Below are positions 23,286 to 35,770 of a DNA stretch of 64,000 nucleotides, one piece after another. A program made the translations under genes and the position numbers. The notes beneath the pieces were generated by a model, which did no database searches, had not been told where the DNA came from, and saw nothing but the letters and a program-made list of their open reading frames with translations. Numbering within the stretch: position 1 is the first letter of the stretch; every line of letters begins with the position of its first letter. Source of the stretch: Capsicum annuum (lineage: Eukaryota > Streptophyta > Magnoliopsida > Solanales > Solanaceae); contig NC_061120.1 in the NCBI RefSeq assembly GCF_002878395.1, positions 114,481,407-114,545,406 of the forward strand. The letters are read 5' to 3'.

Positions 23286-25150
23286 ACTGATCATGTATGA
23301 ATGGGAACATGAGAATATAACTGAGCATAAAATATGATACATGAACTGAATATCGTGAATTGAACTGGGCCGCTTAAATACACGGTATACAGCTGAAATT
23401 AGAGGTTGAGGGTCCACACACGAGTACCCATTATTTCAAACTGGATTCATTATGTGAAGAGAAACTGGAAGGTTTAGGAAATGAAAGCTCGGGGGTTATA
23501 GTGCATCTTCTCCTTGGGACATTATGTCCCTTGAAGAATGTTGACATGCTTGAGATACTGAGGAAAAACTGGGATAAAGCATATGGCTTCTCCGAATTGA
23601 GTTGTGACTGAATATCTGCAATCCGAATCTGGGACATGATACATGAACCGAGATGAGGATGCAAGTACCATGTTGCTCCCTATTGGAATAGTGATATTTA
23701 TGAGGATTCAGATAGTGCGATTAGATGTAAAGATAGGAAAACAGACCATACGAACTTGTCTGCCTGACTGCTAAACTTAATTATTGGCTTACGGACTAAC
23801 TCATGCTGAAAACTAATACTCGACTGGGGCATTTCCTTGACACTTTTTCTATAGAGTTCTAGTAACTTTTGGGAGCAAGGAATCTTGGCATGGACTGAAT
23901 AAAATATCTGAATAAGGAATCATATCCTGGCTAAAATTTGGTAACATGAGGCGAGTCCTAAGAATGATCGTCTAAGATAGAGTGATAGCCTTATGCACTA
24001 CAACTACAAATTTTCAAGCTTAGAAATATTCCTTAAACACTCTCTGAACTATACTCTCCACCCTATTATGATACTTCACCTGACACTACTTTAAGTATTC
24101 ACATGGGCATTAAGCATGAATGCATAAACATACTAATTTGTCTAATTAACTGATGGCTAATAGATGAATACTAGTCATGTAAGATTAAACTGCACTTAGT
24201 CTAAATTGAAATTGTAGAGTATTTTATGTATGAGGTAAGGGTTGCTGAGCAACATGAGGCATAGAGCATGAATATATGAAGACCATATTATGTGATAATG
24301 CAAGACCAAGCCTATAAAATAATTCCAAAATAGTTTGTAAATTGAGGTACTAAAATACTGATAATTGAATAACTGATAACTGTACACTATGGTCAAGCAA
24401 ACCTTAAATTGAACTGAGTTTCTGATCAGATTACTGGACTAAGACGTGGACAGAGACTGTAACTAAGATAGTAACTAAGACTGTACTAGAACTAAATACT
24501 GGGTTATGATAGCTATATGATGGGGACTGACAACAATCAAGGATCTAAATAAACACTCATACTCTGTATTTTCTCAACACTTTATCTTATGAAAAATTCT
24601 TATTTTTCTCCCTTCATGCATTAAAAATGACTTTCTGCTTTCTATTTGCTTGCACACTTACTTGGCATTCAATCATATCTTCATAAATATAGCTTATGTA
24701 AAATAAGTATGCAATTCCTCATCACTACATCATTTCATAAAAAGAGTTCACTGTAGGGTTAAAATATAAGGACCTAAATTATTAATGAATATTATACAAA
24801 AATCAACAGTTACTGAGGCCTGAGGAACAGAATGTAAACATCATAGTTGCACCAAGAGATCTAAACTGAGGATATGCGTGAAAAAATTTGAATTTAGCTT
24901 ATCATAGTATAACATGAGTCATGGGAACTGAACTTACTGTAGTGTATGAAATGAGTACATGAGTCATGAGCTACATGAACTAAGTCTAGAGTTTCTGTAT
25001 TCACGGAACATAATTCATAACACTAACTGAACTTGAACTCTGTATACTAGAAATTGTAAGCGTGCATCATTACTAATGAGCATGAGTATGAGCTGTGATC
25101 ATAGAGCTGACACGTAAGATATGAACAGATATCATTATAACTGATGGGTT
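23286..25150. other. Unrecognised non-coding block in place of RNase H and integrase core
   Basis: Between RT (ending about 25150) and the integrase C-terminus there are about 1.87 kb in which no RNase H or integrase motif can be found in any frame. The text is rich in CAGT/CTCAG/CATGA phrases, resembling the style of this element's LTR, but I could not align it. Its length is close to the pol segment that is missing. Confidence 0.5.
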
Positions 25151-25850
25151 TTTAGAGTCTAGAATACAATACTGAGATGATCTGCATGATCATGAATACT
25201 GTGGGAGTAGTCAAGAAATTCATCTATGAAGACTATTATGAACATGTCCAAGAACTACTAGAACACATGTTTCATCACGTCCATGAAGGCTGCTGGGTAA
25301 TTGGTAAGACCAAAGGATATGACTAAGAATTTAAAGATACCATACCAAGTTCTAGAGGCTATCTTTGGGATATCACATTCTCTGAATCAGAGCTGATGAT
25401 AGCCTGATCTGAGGTCTATCTTAGAAAAGTAACTGGCACCCTAAAGTTGGTCAAACAAGTCATAAATTCTGGGGAGTGGATACTTGTTCTTGATCATGAC
25501 TTAATTTAACTAACGGTAGTCAATTCCCATTCTGTGAGAATCATGTTTCTTATGCATGAATAGAACTGTTGCACCCCACGAGGACATACTGAGTGTGATG
25601 AATCCCTTATCTAGGAGAGTATTCTTTAAATTCTTTGAGTTATCCTGGAGTAATTCTATATGACAGATTAGATATAGGCTGAGTATCTGGAAGAACGTCT
25701 ATTGCGAAGTCGATTTCCCTTTCGAGAGGCACTCCAGGAGGATCTTTGAGAAACACATCTAGGAATTCAAATGCTACTGACACTAATTCAAGATTAGGGG
25801 TGTTCAAAAATATAGTCCAGGGCTCAAACGAGATGGTAGACATATCCCTT
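25150..25850 (-). pseudogene. pol: Chromovirus RT (protease-RT linker through palm)
   Basis: On the minus strand 25843-25640 reads EFLDVFLKDPPGVPLEREID and ISNLSYRITPG, the linker and RT entry. Then follow LLDKGFITLSMSSWGATVLF, KNKYPLPRIYDLFDQL, FSKIDLRSGYHQL and [14 protein letters not shown]. The catalytic box at 25216-25230 reads FIDEF rather than FIDDI, so the second catalytic Asp is Glu. Several in-frame stops are present. After LQTLK-like residues at about 25160 the homology ends. Confidence 0.8.
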
Positions 25851-25899
25851 AGATAGGATTTTTCTACCCAAAGGTAAGAAAAAAGCTGATCCCTAAGTG

Positions 25900-26470
25900 C
25901 TAAAGTACTGCCCCTCCATTCAAGGATTCATTCATTATGAAACTAAAACTAGACAATGTTGTTTCTATAGTCGACTGAGGCATAGAAGGAATGAAGCCAA
26001 TCCATATCGAGAATGACATCAAAATCAGTCATCTCTAAGTTGACTAAGTCTGCAGGATTGACTTTTTGAGATATAATGACCAAATAGTTCCTTTATAACC
26101 ACCAAGATATGATAGATTTACCCACTAGGGTAGAGACTGAGAAAGGTCTTACTAGAATTTTGGTACTGACTCCAAAATTCAATAACTATAAATGAAGTAA
26201 CCAAGGACAATGAAGCTCACAGATCTAGAAAAGCATAAACATAGATATGGTAAACGTATAACGTACTAGTGACCATATAAAGAGAACTTTCTTAATCCTC
26301 TTGGTACTGAAGTGTATAGAGAATAATTGGGCATTGCTCACTGGTGGCTCTAGAAGAGGCACCCTACTAATTCGGGTGACCTCACTGAGCTAGGGGATGA
26401 TTAAGCTAACTCTGCGAACCTAACTGAGGACAATTTATGAATCCATGGCCTGGCTTACCACATCTAAAAT
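25900..26470 (-). pseudogene. pol: Protease remnant and gag zinc-knuckle remnant
   Basis: At 25981-26036 the minus strand reads MTDFDVILDMDWLHSFYA, the conserved block just downstream of the aspartic protease. The protease body (26050-26250) is frameshifted and its DxG motif is not legible. At 26431-26465 CGKPGHGFINC is a CCHC knuckle whose first Cys is lost. This places the gag-protease boundary here. Confidence 0.7.
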
Positions 26471-26806
26471 CATATCACTACTAGCTATGTAGATACTCTG
26501 GTGGTTTCTGTTGCACTTCAGACAAAAAGGATTGGTTCGACCACTCTTTGGCCTAGATGTTTTGGCCCTCTTATTCTTTCTCCCCATTTTTTAATGCCTC
26601 TCTTCCTTACTCTGCGGAGCATGAGCCATAAGCCTAGATAGGATAATGGCCAGCTGATTATTATGAGAAACTATCGAATGAGCGAAGGTGGTGAAAGCAG
26701 ATCAAAACTTAGTGTGAGAAACATGCTCATTCAGGGGATCTTCCTGAACATTCGAAGGGGTTAACTGGTTTTTGTTACTTATTTCATTAGCTTCTCTAGA
26801 ATTCAT
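26471..26806 (-). pseudogene. gag: gag N-terminus, capsid region missing
   Basis: An ATG at 26806 (minus) opens MNSREANEISNKNQLTP followed by NVQEDPLNEHVSH, a typical start for this gag family. About 110 codons later the reading is already KRAKTSRPKSGRTNPFCLKC, the basic region just before the zinc knuckle. A gag of this family normally has about 250 further residues of capsid between these parts, so an internal deletion is likely. Confidence 0.65.
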
Positions 26807-27013
26807 ATTCTGGAAGCATAAGAAAGAAATGAATTAGACTAAGAGTTTAACTTAAGCTCATGTTCACCCAGACGATATGACTACTGAACAAAGGGAAACT
26901 TTTCCTAAAAAATCTTGTAGCATCCAGTCAATAAGTGTGGCATGCTACATGCCTATGCACAAGACCCTACTAGATATGGCTTTTAGGCTTCCTTGGACTT
27001 TGTTGAACCTTAT

Positions 27014-27025
27014 GCTCTGATACGA
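27014..27025 (-). other. Primer-binding site, tRNA-iMet type
   Basis: The minus strand reads TCGTATCAGAGC against TGGTATCAGAGC, with two mismatches (C and G for the two G/G positions by eye). It lies three bases inside the 5' LTR. Confidence 0.8.
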
Positions 27026-27028
27026 AGT

Positions 27029-29454
27029 TGTAACACCATGAGTGTGTATCTCGGATGCTACATGGTGCTCATAATCCCGAAAGAACACAAGCTAACCCAT
27101 GACTTATACCTGCTGCAATAACTGAATAGTAATATAACAAATATATGGAAATTAGGCAAAAAACATGCCATAGGGTTAGTACTACAATAAAACTCAATAC
27201 GGTATAATAATACAAAAACTGAAACATCTATCTGAAAATACTCTAGTCTTAAAAACCCTTCAAACTATTTGAGATATAGAGTTGATGGGACAAGTCCCCA
27301 ACTAACTCCAAACTACTAAAATAATCATCATCTCATCTAACTAAGAGGACTCACTACCATCTCTATCAACTGAATATCTAAACTGCGAAGTATGATTGAA
27401 AGCCCGTGCATCTAAACCTATTCTTTAAAACATCATATTGCCAAAGAAAGGTATGCGTCAGTTCTTTGAATATACTGGTATGTAAATTGAGGTAGAATGA
27501 TATGCATGGGGTCATATACATAAACAATATTGAATGAACAACATTAATTTAATGGGAGTACATGCATGAATACGTATACTATAATCTGAGGTAATGATTA
27601 CACTAGATACCAAGTTCTGAATAACTAATTTACTGATATCTGAGTTTACTGATACTGTGTAGCTATAACAGAGTGGCTGTATCTGACAGTCTTGATCTTG
27701 TTGAACTATACTAAGTTTTGTACATAATCGAGTGACTATATCTGACAGTCCTTAATTTGTTGAACTGAACTGACTTTTACTCTGAGACTGGAACTGAAAT
27801 TGAGACTGTGGGAGGTAATCATCTAATCGATATGCCCCTTTCTAAATAGATTGGGGTCCAACTTGTAACCCCATTAGGAAGTGTGGCAGTACTATGCAAT
27901 GGGTAAAGACAACTATGATTTAACCCTCTTTGACATGAACTATTTTTTATCAACACTCGCTGGCAGGAAAACTCGTACGAGATGTGTCAACCCTAATCTA
28001 GTAGTAGGATATCTCAACCAAGGCTGGCTACCTAGTTCTTTAATGCATGGATTGCTACTAAGGGTCAAAACCTCTGCTGGTAAGAATGCCCCCATCCCTG
28101 GGTTAACTCACTATTGAATCCTACTCCATACTGAATACACACTGAACTAATTTCTATTTCATACTACGCTTGAGTAAACTATTACTAATCATACTGTCCA
28201 ACTAAACGAAACTGATTTCACTTAGTTTCGTTGACTAACAAAATACTACTAAATTTTGTTAACTAGCTTAATTTACTGAGGTATGAATTAAATACTGAAC
28301 TAGACTTGACTGATACTAAGTCTACTGAGTTTTCCCTAAGTTTTGTTATTAACTGAGAGTATTACTGATCATGACAGGAATGATACTATCATGAGACTGA
28401 CCATGGCTCTAGGTAATCAGCTAAATTTTTGGCTATTAAATACCCTTAAGACTGGATTCTATAAATTAAAAGACATGGCACAATCACAAAACATGATAAA
28501 TAACTACTTGATCATGATGCATTGGGACATTATATGAAACACTTGCATAACATGAACTTGAATACATGCTAACATGATATAATTTCATTATTTAATTATC
28601 ATGTACAACTCTTCAAACACTTAGAAGGCATTAAATATGCACATAGTAATAATCAACACATGAACATCACAATTTCAAGGCTTTAACATGAATTCACATG
28701 ATACTACATGAATACTCTTGAATCCAAATCAGGGAAAGCATGAAATCAAGCTACTTACAGCATAAAAGAGTTTGTTGTACTCTATGGGTGAAAGGAACCC
28801 TTGGATGAACACTTGACATACCTGGTTTGTTTAATTGTTGAAGAACAATGGAAATATCTTTAGCCTTGTCCTTGAAATTAAATCACCTAGGGTTCTTGTT
28901 ATTGAGCAACTTAAGAAAAAATAAGTATATTTTGATAAATGAGGGCTGAATCTCGTGTTTTAGGGATGAATAATGGTGGGGTAAAGACCCAAATACCCTC
29001 TAATGATGCAAATTTTAATGACCGAAAATCAGATTCTCAATGCGCAGGACGACGCATAGCACCATTGGCATCAATGTGATAGCTAACGCATCGTGTCGAG
29101 TCTGCATCGGTCCACTGGAAATTTCCATTGGGAGCTAAGAAAAAATATTGATCGATGCGATGGCTGACGTACCACACCGAGAATGCATCGATGCACTATT
29201 TTCGATTCCCAGACTTGGTTCAAACGAGTTCCAAATAACATAAAACACATCCGGGAACACCTACTAACATTCCTGATCATGAATCAATTTAAATATCGAT
29301 ACTTTAAGGTCATAAGAGTCCTAAAATAATGTTTCCAACTTACGAATGCAAAAATAATAATAAGTCTTAATACTTAGCTAGAATTTTCTAAGTCTCGCAC
29401 CCCTTAGAAAGCTTAAAAGACTGAGTTGAGATTAGGATTTTGTGGGGTCTTACA
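27029..29454 (-). repeat. 5' LTR of the 9.5-kb chromovirus
   Basis: In plus orientation it runs from TGTAACACC to GGGGTCTTACA with intact TG..CA ends. It is homologous throughout to 19940-22463. A perfect 12-bp palindrome TGCATCGATGCA lies at 29184-29195. Confidence 0.85.
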
Positions 29455-29459
29455 AATGC

Positions 29460-30350
29460 CTTAATACAATCACTATCAAACAAGAACTTAGCTTACTTTT
29501 CCAATAATTTCCAAAGTGGATTTGTAATTTTTGAAAAGTCCTTATAAAACTCTGGTAGAACCTTGGGTGACCCGGAAAACTATGAACTCCTTTAATCGAA
29601 ATAGGAAGAGGTAGTTTTTCAATAACTTCTACCTTTGCTCTATCAACTTCAATCCTTTTTGTAGAAATTATATGTCCCAGCACTATGCCTTCCTTCACCA
29701 TGAAGTGGAATTTTTCCCAGTTCTACAAAATATTGAATTCCTCACACCGCTGCAATGCTCTGCTCAAATTCACCAAGCATAATTCTAATGAATCACCTAC
29801 TATAGAAAATTCATCCATGAAAACTTCTAGAGTGTCCTCAACTATATCTGAAATGATCGACATCATGAAACTTTGGAAAGCGGCCGGTGCATTGCATAAT
29901 CCAAAAGACATTCCCCTAAAAGCAAATATTCCATAACCGCATATGAATGTAATTTTTTCTTGATCTTAAGGAGCAATCGAGATCTGATTGTATCCTTAGT
30001 AGCCAATGAGGAAATAGTACTAACCCCTTTCTGCCAGTCGATCAAGCATTTGATCCATAAAGGGCATTGGGAAATGGTCTTTCAGTGTCCATCAATTTAG
30101 CTTCCTATAGTCCATGTAGGCTTGCCATCCAGTCACCGGCCTAAGTTAAATCAATTTATTCTTCACATTTGCAGCCACGTTCATGCCTCCTTTTTTACAT
30201 ATGCATTGAACAAGAATCACCTATATACTATAAGAAATAGGGTACCCCACCACTACGTTAAGCCACACTGTTATCTCTTTTATTACTACTTCTTGCATTG
30301 GTGTATTTAACATTCGTTGATGTTCAATCCTGGGAATATATTCCTCCTCA
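29460..30350 (-). pseudogene. pol: Athila-like reverse transcriptase
   Basis: Reading the minus strand downward: EHQRMLNTPMQEVV (about 30330), VQCICKKGGM, RPVTGWQAYMDYRKLN, MDQMLDRLAERG, then MSFGLCNAPAAFQSFMM (29911-29860). Next come EVFMDEFSIVGDS (29840-29800) and VLGHIISTKRIEVDRAKVEV (29683-29620). These are RT motifs of Athila-type Ty3 elements. The catalytic box (29807-29821) is FMDE rather than FMDD. The gene continues at 19934 on the far side of the 9.5-kb insertion. Gag and protease are absent, and at about 30350 the sequence switches to an unrelated leader. Confidence 0.8.
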
Positions 30351-30354
30351 AGCT

Positions 30355-30526
30355 AGATCTTATTTCTACAAATGCCTGGTGGAATACGGCCACACGATAA
30401 GAAGTCATGTAGTGATATTCATAAACTATCACTGTAGCCTCCTGAAGATAGGTTACAGATGTCTCTGCATCTATCCATAAGACTCTACAAACATATCACT
30501 TGTACTAATACACCAATGAAACCTAG
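30355..30526 (-). other. Leader of the giant-LTR element, truncated
   Basis: About 170 bp matching 59050-59219 at 'gaagataggttacaga' and 'acaccaatgaaacctaggct'. It is the untranslated stretch just inside the PBS. The match ends where the Athila-like RT begins, giving an apparent recombination joint at 30350-30360. Confidence 0.6.
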
Positions 30527-30538
30527 GCTCTGATACAA
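30527..30538 (-). other. Primer-binding site, tRNA-iMet type
   Basis: The minus strand reads TTGTATCAGAGC, one mismatch to TGGTATCAGAGC. It lies three bases inside the LTR at 30542. Confidence 0.85.
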
Positions 30539-31889
30539 ATTTGTCATGACTCAACTTTTAAGGTCATGATAGTGCCTACTGTAACCCAGAGGTAGGCAAG
30601 CCAACCCATAGTTTGAAATGGCTAGTAACGGACTACTAAATAATATAAGGAAAAGAATGCGGAATATATGAAATAAAGATTAATATATACAAGAATCCTA
30701 AAACCTGGTGGTATTAGTACAAGAGCTTCTGTTATAAAAAGTGTAAAAAGGTCAAATATCAAAAGAAATACAATGGTACAACTTATCTCTGACTACAACT
30801 TAGTGACTAGCCTAATACCTAAGAGAGAGCTAAGAAATGCTCCAAATGCCAGTATCTTACTCTAAGTCACTTAACCAGACCTTCTCCACACATTACATAC
30901 ATCAATGATGATAACCCATACTATGATCTACAAGCTATAAGAATATAGTATGAGTACCAAATGAATGGTACCCATTAGGCTACTACCAACTGAGCTCCAA
31001 ATATAAAGTAGATATATACAACATATAATTAGAATGGAAACTAGACCTAAGAGTCCAAAAATCATATGATAAGATAATAAGGACGAAGTATCTTGTTCAT
31101 GTCCAAGATATTAACATAACAAAAGTGAGGAAGTATCAGGGTGAACTATCCTATTCTGGCTATATTCAATATACATTAATGCTATACCGTATATCCCAGG
31201 TCAATATATGAATAAAGAATAAAAGAAAAATACATATAGCAATATACAAGGCAAAGAAATTAGTATACAACATGAACATTGAAGAAAGGGATATATGGTT
31301 ATATCAAATCTTCATATGGTGAGATTTATATATATATATAGGTATATATACATATGCACACGAGGTCATCTCAAAGCATAATCGGTATCATCATATTCTC
31401 ATTTTCAGACCTCATTATAATTGAATCTAGATTTAAATACTATCATACTCGGGGTTTTTAATAAATATGGCAAGACATGAAATAATTGTGCATAATAATT
31501 CAAGCATAAGATAGCAGAGGCCAAAGACATACTTCAAATCCCAAAATTGGATCAAAGACCAATTTGTCACAAGCTAGCCATAATAATGATCATAAAAATG
31601 TTAACAACAGTATCAATAAAAAGATGAATAATCGGCTACTTCGGACAATAAAATACCTAGATGATCCTATGCGTACCCCTACCACCCTAGGATTGGAAGG
31701 TCCAATCAATATACAATAACAAAAGACTTATTCTTCACCCATATTTATGCAACCATCCTATATCGGCTGATAAATATTGGTGCATACAGGTGATAGGCAA
31801 TGTATTTGTAGGAATGAATGCAAAGTACATAATCAATATCGTAACTCATCATAATTGTCCTCGTCAAATCTATTATCATCATAATTAAC

Positions 31890-32286
31890 CTTTGGCCTTG
31901 TCGGGTATCAACATATCATCAATAGTATCCTACGACCTTGTCGGGCATAAAGATATCATCAATATATCCTCTGGCCTTGCTGCGTATCAACATATCATCT
32001 ATATATACTCTATACTTGTCGGGTATCATTACATCATCAATATATTCTTCGACTTTGTCAGGTATCAATATCATCACAATAGTATCCTCTAGTTTTGACA
32101 AGTATTAATATCATCGTAATAGTATACTCTGGCCTTGCTAGGTCTCAATATCATCCTAATAGTATTCTTTGGCTTTTTTGAGTATCAGTATCATCACAAT
32201 AGTGTCCTCTGGTCTTGCCAGGTATTAATATCATCATAATAGTATCCTCCGGCTTTGCCTACTATCAATATCATCATAATAGTCAT
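31890..32286. repeat. 40-bp tandem array in giant LTR copy 1
   Basis: About ten units of 38-40 bp follow the pattern 'cctctggccttgtcgggtatcaatatcatcataatagtat'. There are no spacers between units. The same array occurs at 60565-60930 in the other LTR. Confidence 0.85.
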
Positions 32287-33221
32287 TGCTGATTAACATG
32301 CACTAAAATACTCATAAATATAATCATATTACCATAGAATATATATATAGTCAATACTTCCAACCTACTCATTATTATCTAACCAACACTTATTTTAATA
32401 AAATCACTACTTTGCTATTCATCACATAACCTCTAGTTATTAGCCTAAACATTATCGTTACTAACGGGATAACAACTAACAACTATTTATTAAATAGCCA
32501 ATATCTAACATCTAGTCAAGGTTCATAACTAGACTAAAACCATCATTTATCAACCATTTATTATTATGAACTAATCATACTATATCTACTCATCATTAAT
32601 AGTCAATAATTTACCATTTATCATCTAAAAATTCTTTATTAACTAGCATCCTCCATTAACTAACTATTGTTTACCAACTAATCCTCATTTATTAACTATT
32701 CAACATCATTATTAGCCATGTATCAATCATCTCTAGTAACCATATCTCAACTTAACAAGGTTCATTAACTAGTACATTATATTTCTAGCCATCATGTCTT
32801 ATAGCCACCTTAAACATATCTAGTTACCACTTAGCTTAACCCTTAATTAGGAAGAACTGCTATAAGATCCTATTTCAACTAGAATTATATCAATTAAAGA
32901 TAAAATAATCATTAATGTATCAAACTATGCATGCCATCAATAATGTTCAATATGTAGAATAGTAAGCGTCATACCACATCTTTCTCTATCCCATACAGGA
33001 TTGATGTGTATAAAAACATATACCAATTCATATTCATAAATAATAATCACATCATTTATAATGATAAACACTTCTTGGCCATTTATTAGTATCATAACAT
33101 GGCCCTTGCCTCATTAATTTATCGAGAATAATTAAAACATCATGCTGACGGCCTTAGGCCAGTACACATATTTGGGACTCATATCAATAATCATATTTAT
33201 AAGTTGCTGCACATCTTTAAT

Positions 33222-33665
33222 GGTCTCACATATAGGAGTCATAATATCAACAAGCATGTAATCAACTCTTGCATGAGAGGCATCTCACATCTAGGAGGCG
33301 TAATATAGAAAGATATGTAATCATCTCTCACATAATAGGAATATCATATCTAGGAGGAATAATATATAGATTTACATGTAATCATTTATAGTATATCATA
33401 TATCATATATCAATAGGTCATACATCATGACTACGAGGAATATGATTTCCCTAGGTCAATTTACATATATAAGAGTAACATCATCTCTATAAGTCCAACA
33501 ATTATGACAAATAAAAATAGAAACTCTATAGGGTAGTCATCAAGTCTACGAGGAAATAGCATCTTTATAGGCCATTTATCAAGTCTAAGAGAAAATAGCA
33601 TTTCTACAGACCAATCATCAAGTATGAGAGGAAATAGCTCCTTTATAGGCCACATAACATATCTA
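33222..33665. repeat. Second repeat zone in giant LTR copy 1
   Basis: Two imperfect repeats follow each other. The first has units of about 55-60 bp around 'catctcacatctaggaggc' and 'catgtaatcatctctcac' (33222-33375). The second has 39-bp units around 'atagcatctttataggcca' and 'atcaagtctaagagg' (33500-33665). Both recur at 61868-62400. Confidence 0.65.
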
Positions 33666-35154
33666 GGAGGAATATCACCTCTAAATGCCCAATATCACTT
33701 CCACAAGAAGTATTATAACCATAACTTAAAAGCCACTATTCGGGCACATGAATACATATTACAATGTTACAAAGTAACCTTGTTCTAAGACTTAATAGCC
33801 TCATCTATGTCTACCATCTTCACTAACTCCATAATATTTAACACAAGATTAGGCCTAAGTAGTTCGAACGATCCCACTTCTAATCCATAATGTCGATAAT
33901 AAGGCGTATTATGACCCAAACTAGGCTATGGTATGTAGTTCATCTTCTAGATGTCAAGTAAAACATTTAAAATCCTAAGATAACAACTTTGACTAGAAAC
34001 AAGGGTACTCAAGTCAACTCTACCTAACTTACAATTTCAAGACTACAACACTAGCCTAATAAGGCTAAATATACAAATCATGCTTCAAATTCTAAATCCA
34101 TAATGCAAACATAGCATTATATCATATCTATGCTATAACTAATCTAAACTAAAGAGGGAAACCAATAGGATATAAAAGGGTTATAAATATGCTATCTTAT
34201 AGGTCTAAAACACTAATATAATCCCCAAACATCAATATTTCAAAGATAAGTTATACTACTCACAATTAAGACTAATATCCATATTAATACGCCACATATA
34301 TCACATATTATCTATGAAGAAAAGTTGATAGAATTCTACCTTAAGGACAAACCAAAAAACCTTACTTCATGCTCCATATGCTCATCTTCACTTAAAATCC
34401 TCAAAATGACATCATACTAAAAAACCATAATCTACTCGTCATTAGGAGTCTAATAATACACATATTACACTATAGTGCTTAAAGTAAAAAATGACACCAA
34501 AACCACAAGTGTGTCCAACATATGGAATGTGAGTTTTTGAGACCAACCAAATGTTCACACATGAAAATAGAATCATAACCCTCACGATGGGTGAAAACTA
34601 AGCATACTTTGAGAATAAATTAAGGCCCAAACTAAATTAGGGTTTTGGGTCTAAACTAAGAGATTCAAGCATGTATTCAGGAAATTCTAACCTTAATCTT
34701 TACGATAATCATGATACTAGATGATAATTAAGCCCCAAGTTACCTTCATGACCAATTTTTAGTGATTACAATCATTTTGGGGTTTATACGTCCATTTGGT
34801 GAAGAGGAAATGCCCAAACACATGTTAGGGCATTGTATAGCCCCTATAGCTAAAGAGATACTGCTATCATGGTCATACGGGCCATAGTTGGGCTACCCAT
34901 AATCGCTGCACTCTTGGCCACAATCGTGGTTGCACCAGATGACAACAAACTCAAACATAAGTTTTCAACCCTAGTAACTCATCTAGAATAAAAAAAAACA
35001 TAATCTAATAGAGGATTTTTAGTGTAGAGCACAGTTAAATGGATTGGAATCATCAAAACTATCATCGAAGATCGTTTAAACAAAAATGGGGACCACACCT
35101 ATAGTTTAATTACTTTTAATAAAATATGCTCAATAGCCCAAATTAAATCCAGGC

Positions 35155-35770
35155 TGCACGATGCATAGAACAACGGCGATAACCCATACTATGATTTACA
35201 GGCTGCAAAAATGTAGTATGAGTACCAAAGGAATGGTACTTAACAGGCTACTACCAAATGAGCTCTAAAGATAAAGCAGACATATACATCAGATAAATAG
35301 AAAGGAAATTACACCCAAGAGTCCAGAAATAATACGACAAATCAAGGAGATAACAAAGAACAACTATCCTATTCATATCCAAGAGTCTAACATAATAAAA
35401 CTAAGGAAGTATTAGGGTGAACTATCCTATTCTAGCTACATTAAATATACATCAATGTTATACCATATATCCCAGGTCAATATACAAATAAAGAGAGAAA
35501 GAAAAATAAATATAGTAATATATAAGGTGAAGAAATGACTATACAACTTGAAAAATGAAGGAAGGGATATACGGTAGTATCATAGTTTAATATAGATTCA
35601 TATATATAGGTATATATACATATGAACATGCGGTCATCTCAAAGCATAACCTATATCATCATATTCTCATTTTGAGACTTCATTATAATACTTATCAGGA
35701 TTTAAATACTATCATACTTGGGGTTTCTAATTCAAATGGCTAGACATGAAATAATCATGCATAATAATGT
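35155..35770 (-). repeat. Giant LTR, copy 2, first part
   Basis: From 'acaacggcgataacccatac' it repeats 30897-31500 and 59585-60180 and stops at 'cataataatgt' where a chromovirus is inserted. It resumes at 52304 after that element. The last five bases (AATGT) are the left target duplication. Confidence 0.8.
35766..35770. other. Target-site duplication (left), AATGT
   Basis: It pairs with AATAC at 52304-52308. Both are one transition from AATGC, the base sequence at the homologous empty site at about 60172. Confidence 0.7.

Larger units (their letters stand above)
19940..29454 (-). mobile_element. Complete but decayed minus-strand chromovirus (9.5 kb)
   Basis: Two LTRs (19940-22463 and 27029-29454) flank an interior of about 4.6 kb with PBS, gag, protease, RT and integrase C-terminus, and AATGC duplications bound the whole. 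It is inserted in the pol of an Athila-like element on the same strand. By eye the LTRs differ at roughly one base in seven over their first 250 bp, so the insertion is old. The interior is short: the gag capsid region is missing, and RNase H plus most of integrase is replaced by unrecognised sequence. Confidence 0.85.
30542..35150 (-). repeat. Giant LTR, copy 1 (about 4.6 kb, outer end lost)
   Basis: It opens TGTCATGACTCAACTTTTAAG and is collinear with 59235-64000, for example at 'ataccgtatatcccaggtcaatata', both tandem arrays and 'ccacacctatagttt'. At about 35150, after 'ctcaatagccc', it stops matching the end of the LTR and jumps back to a position about 350 bp from the LTR start, beginning copy 2. 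It contains a 40-bp array (31890-32286), a further 39-bp array (33500-33665) and a TATA-like box on the minus strand at about 34828-34844. Confidence 0.8.

Noticed and set aside
31890..32286. Possible CRISPR array
   Set aside because: Units of about 40 bp are contiguous with no unique spacers, and the same array sits inside homologous LTRs. It is a tandem repeat.
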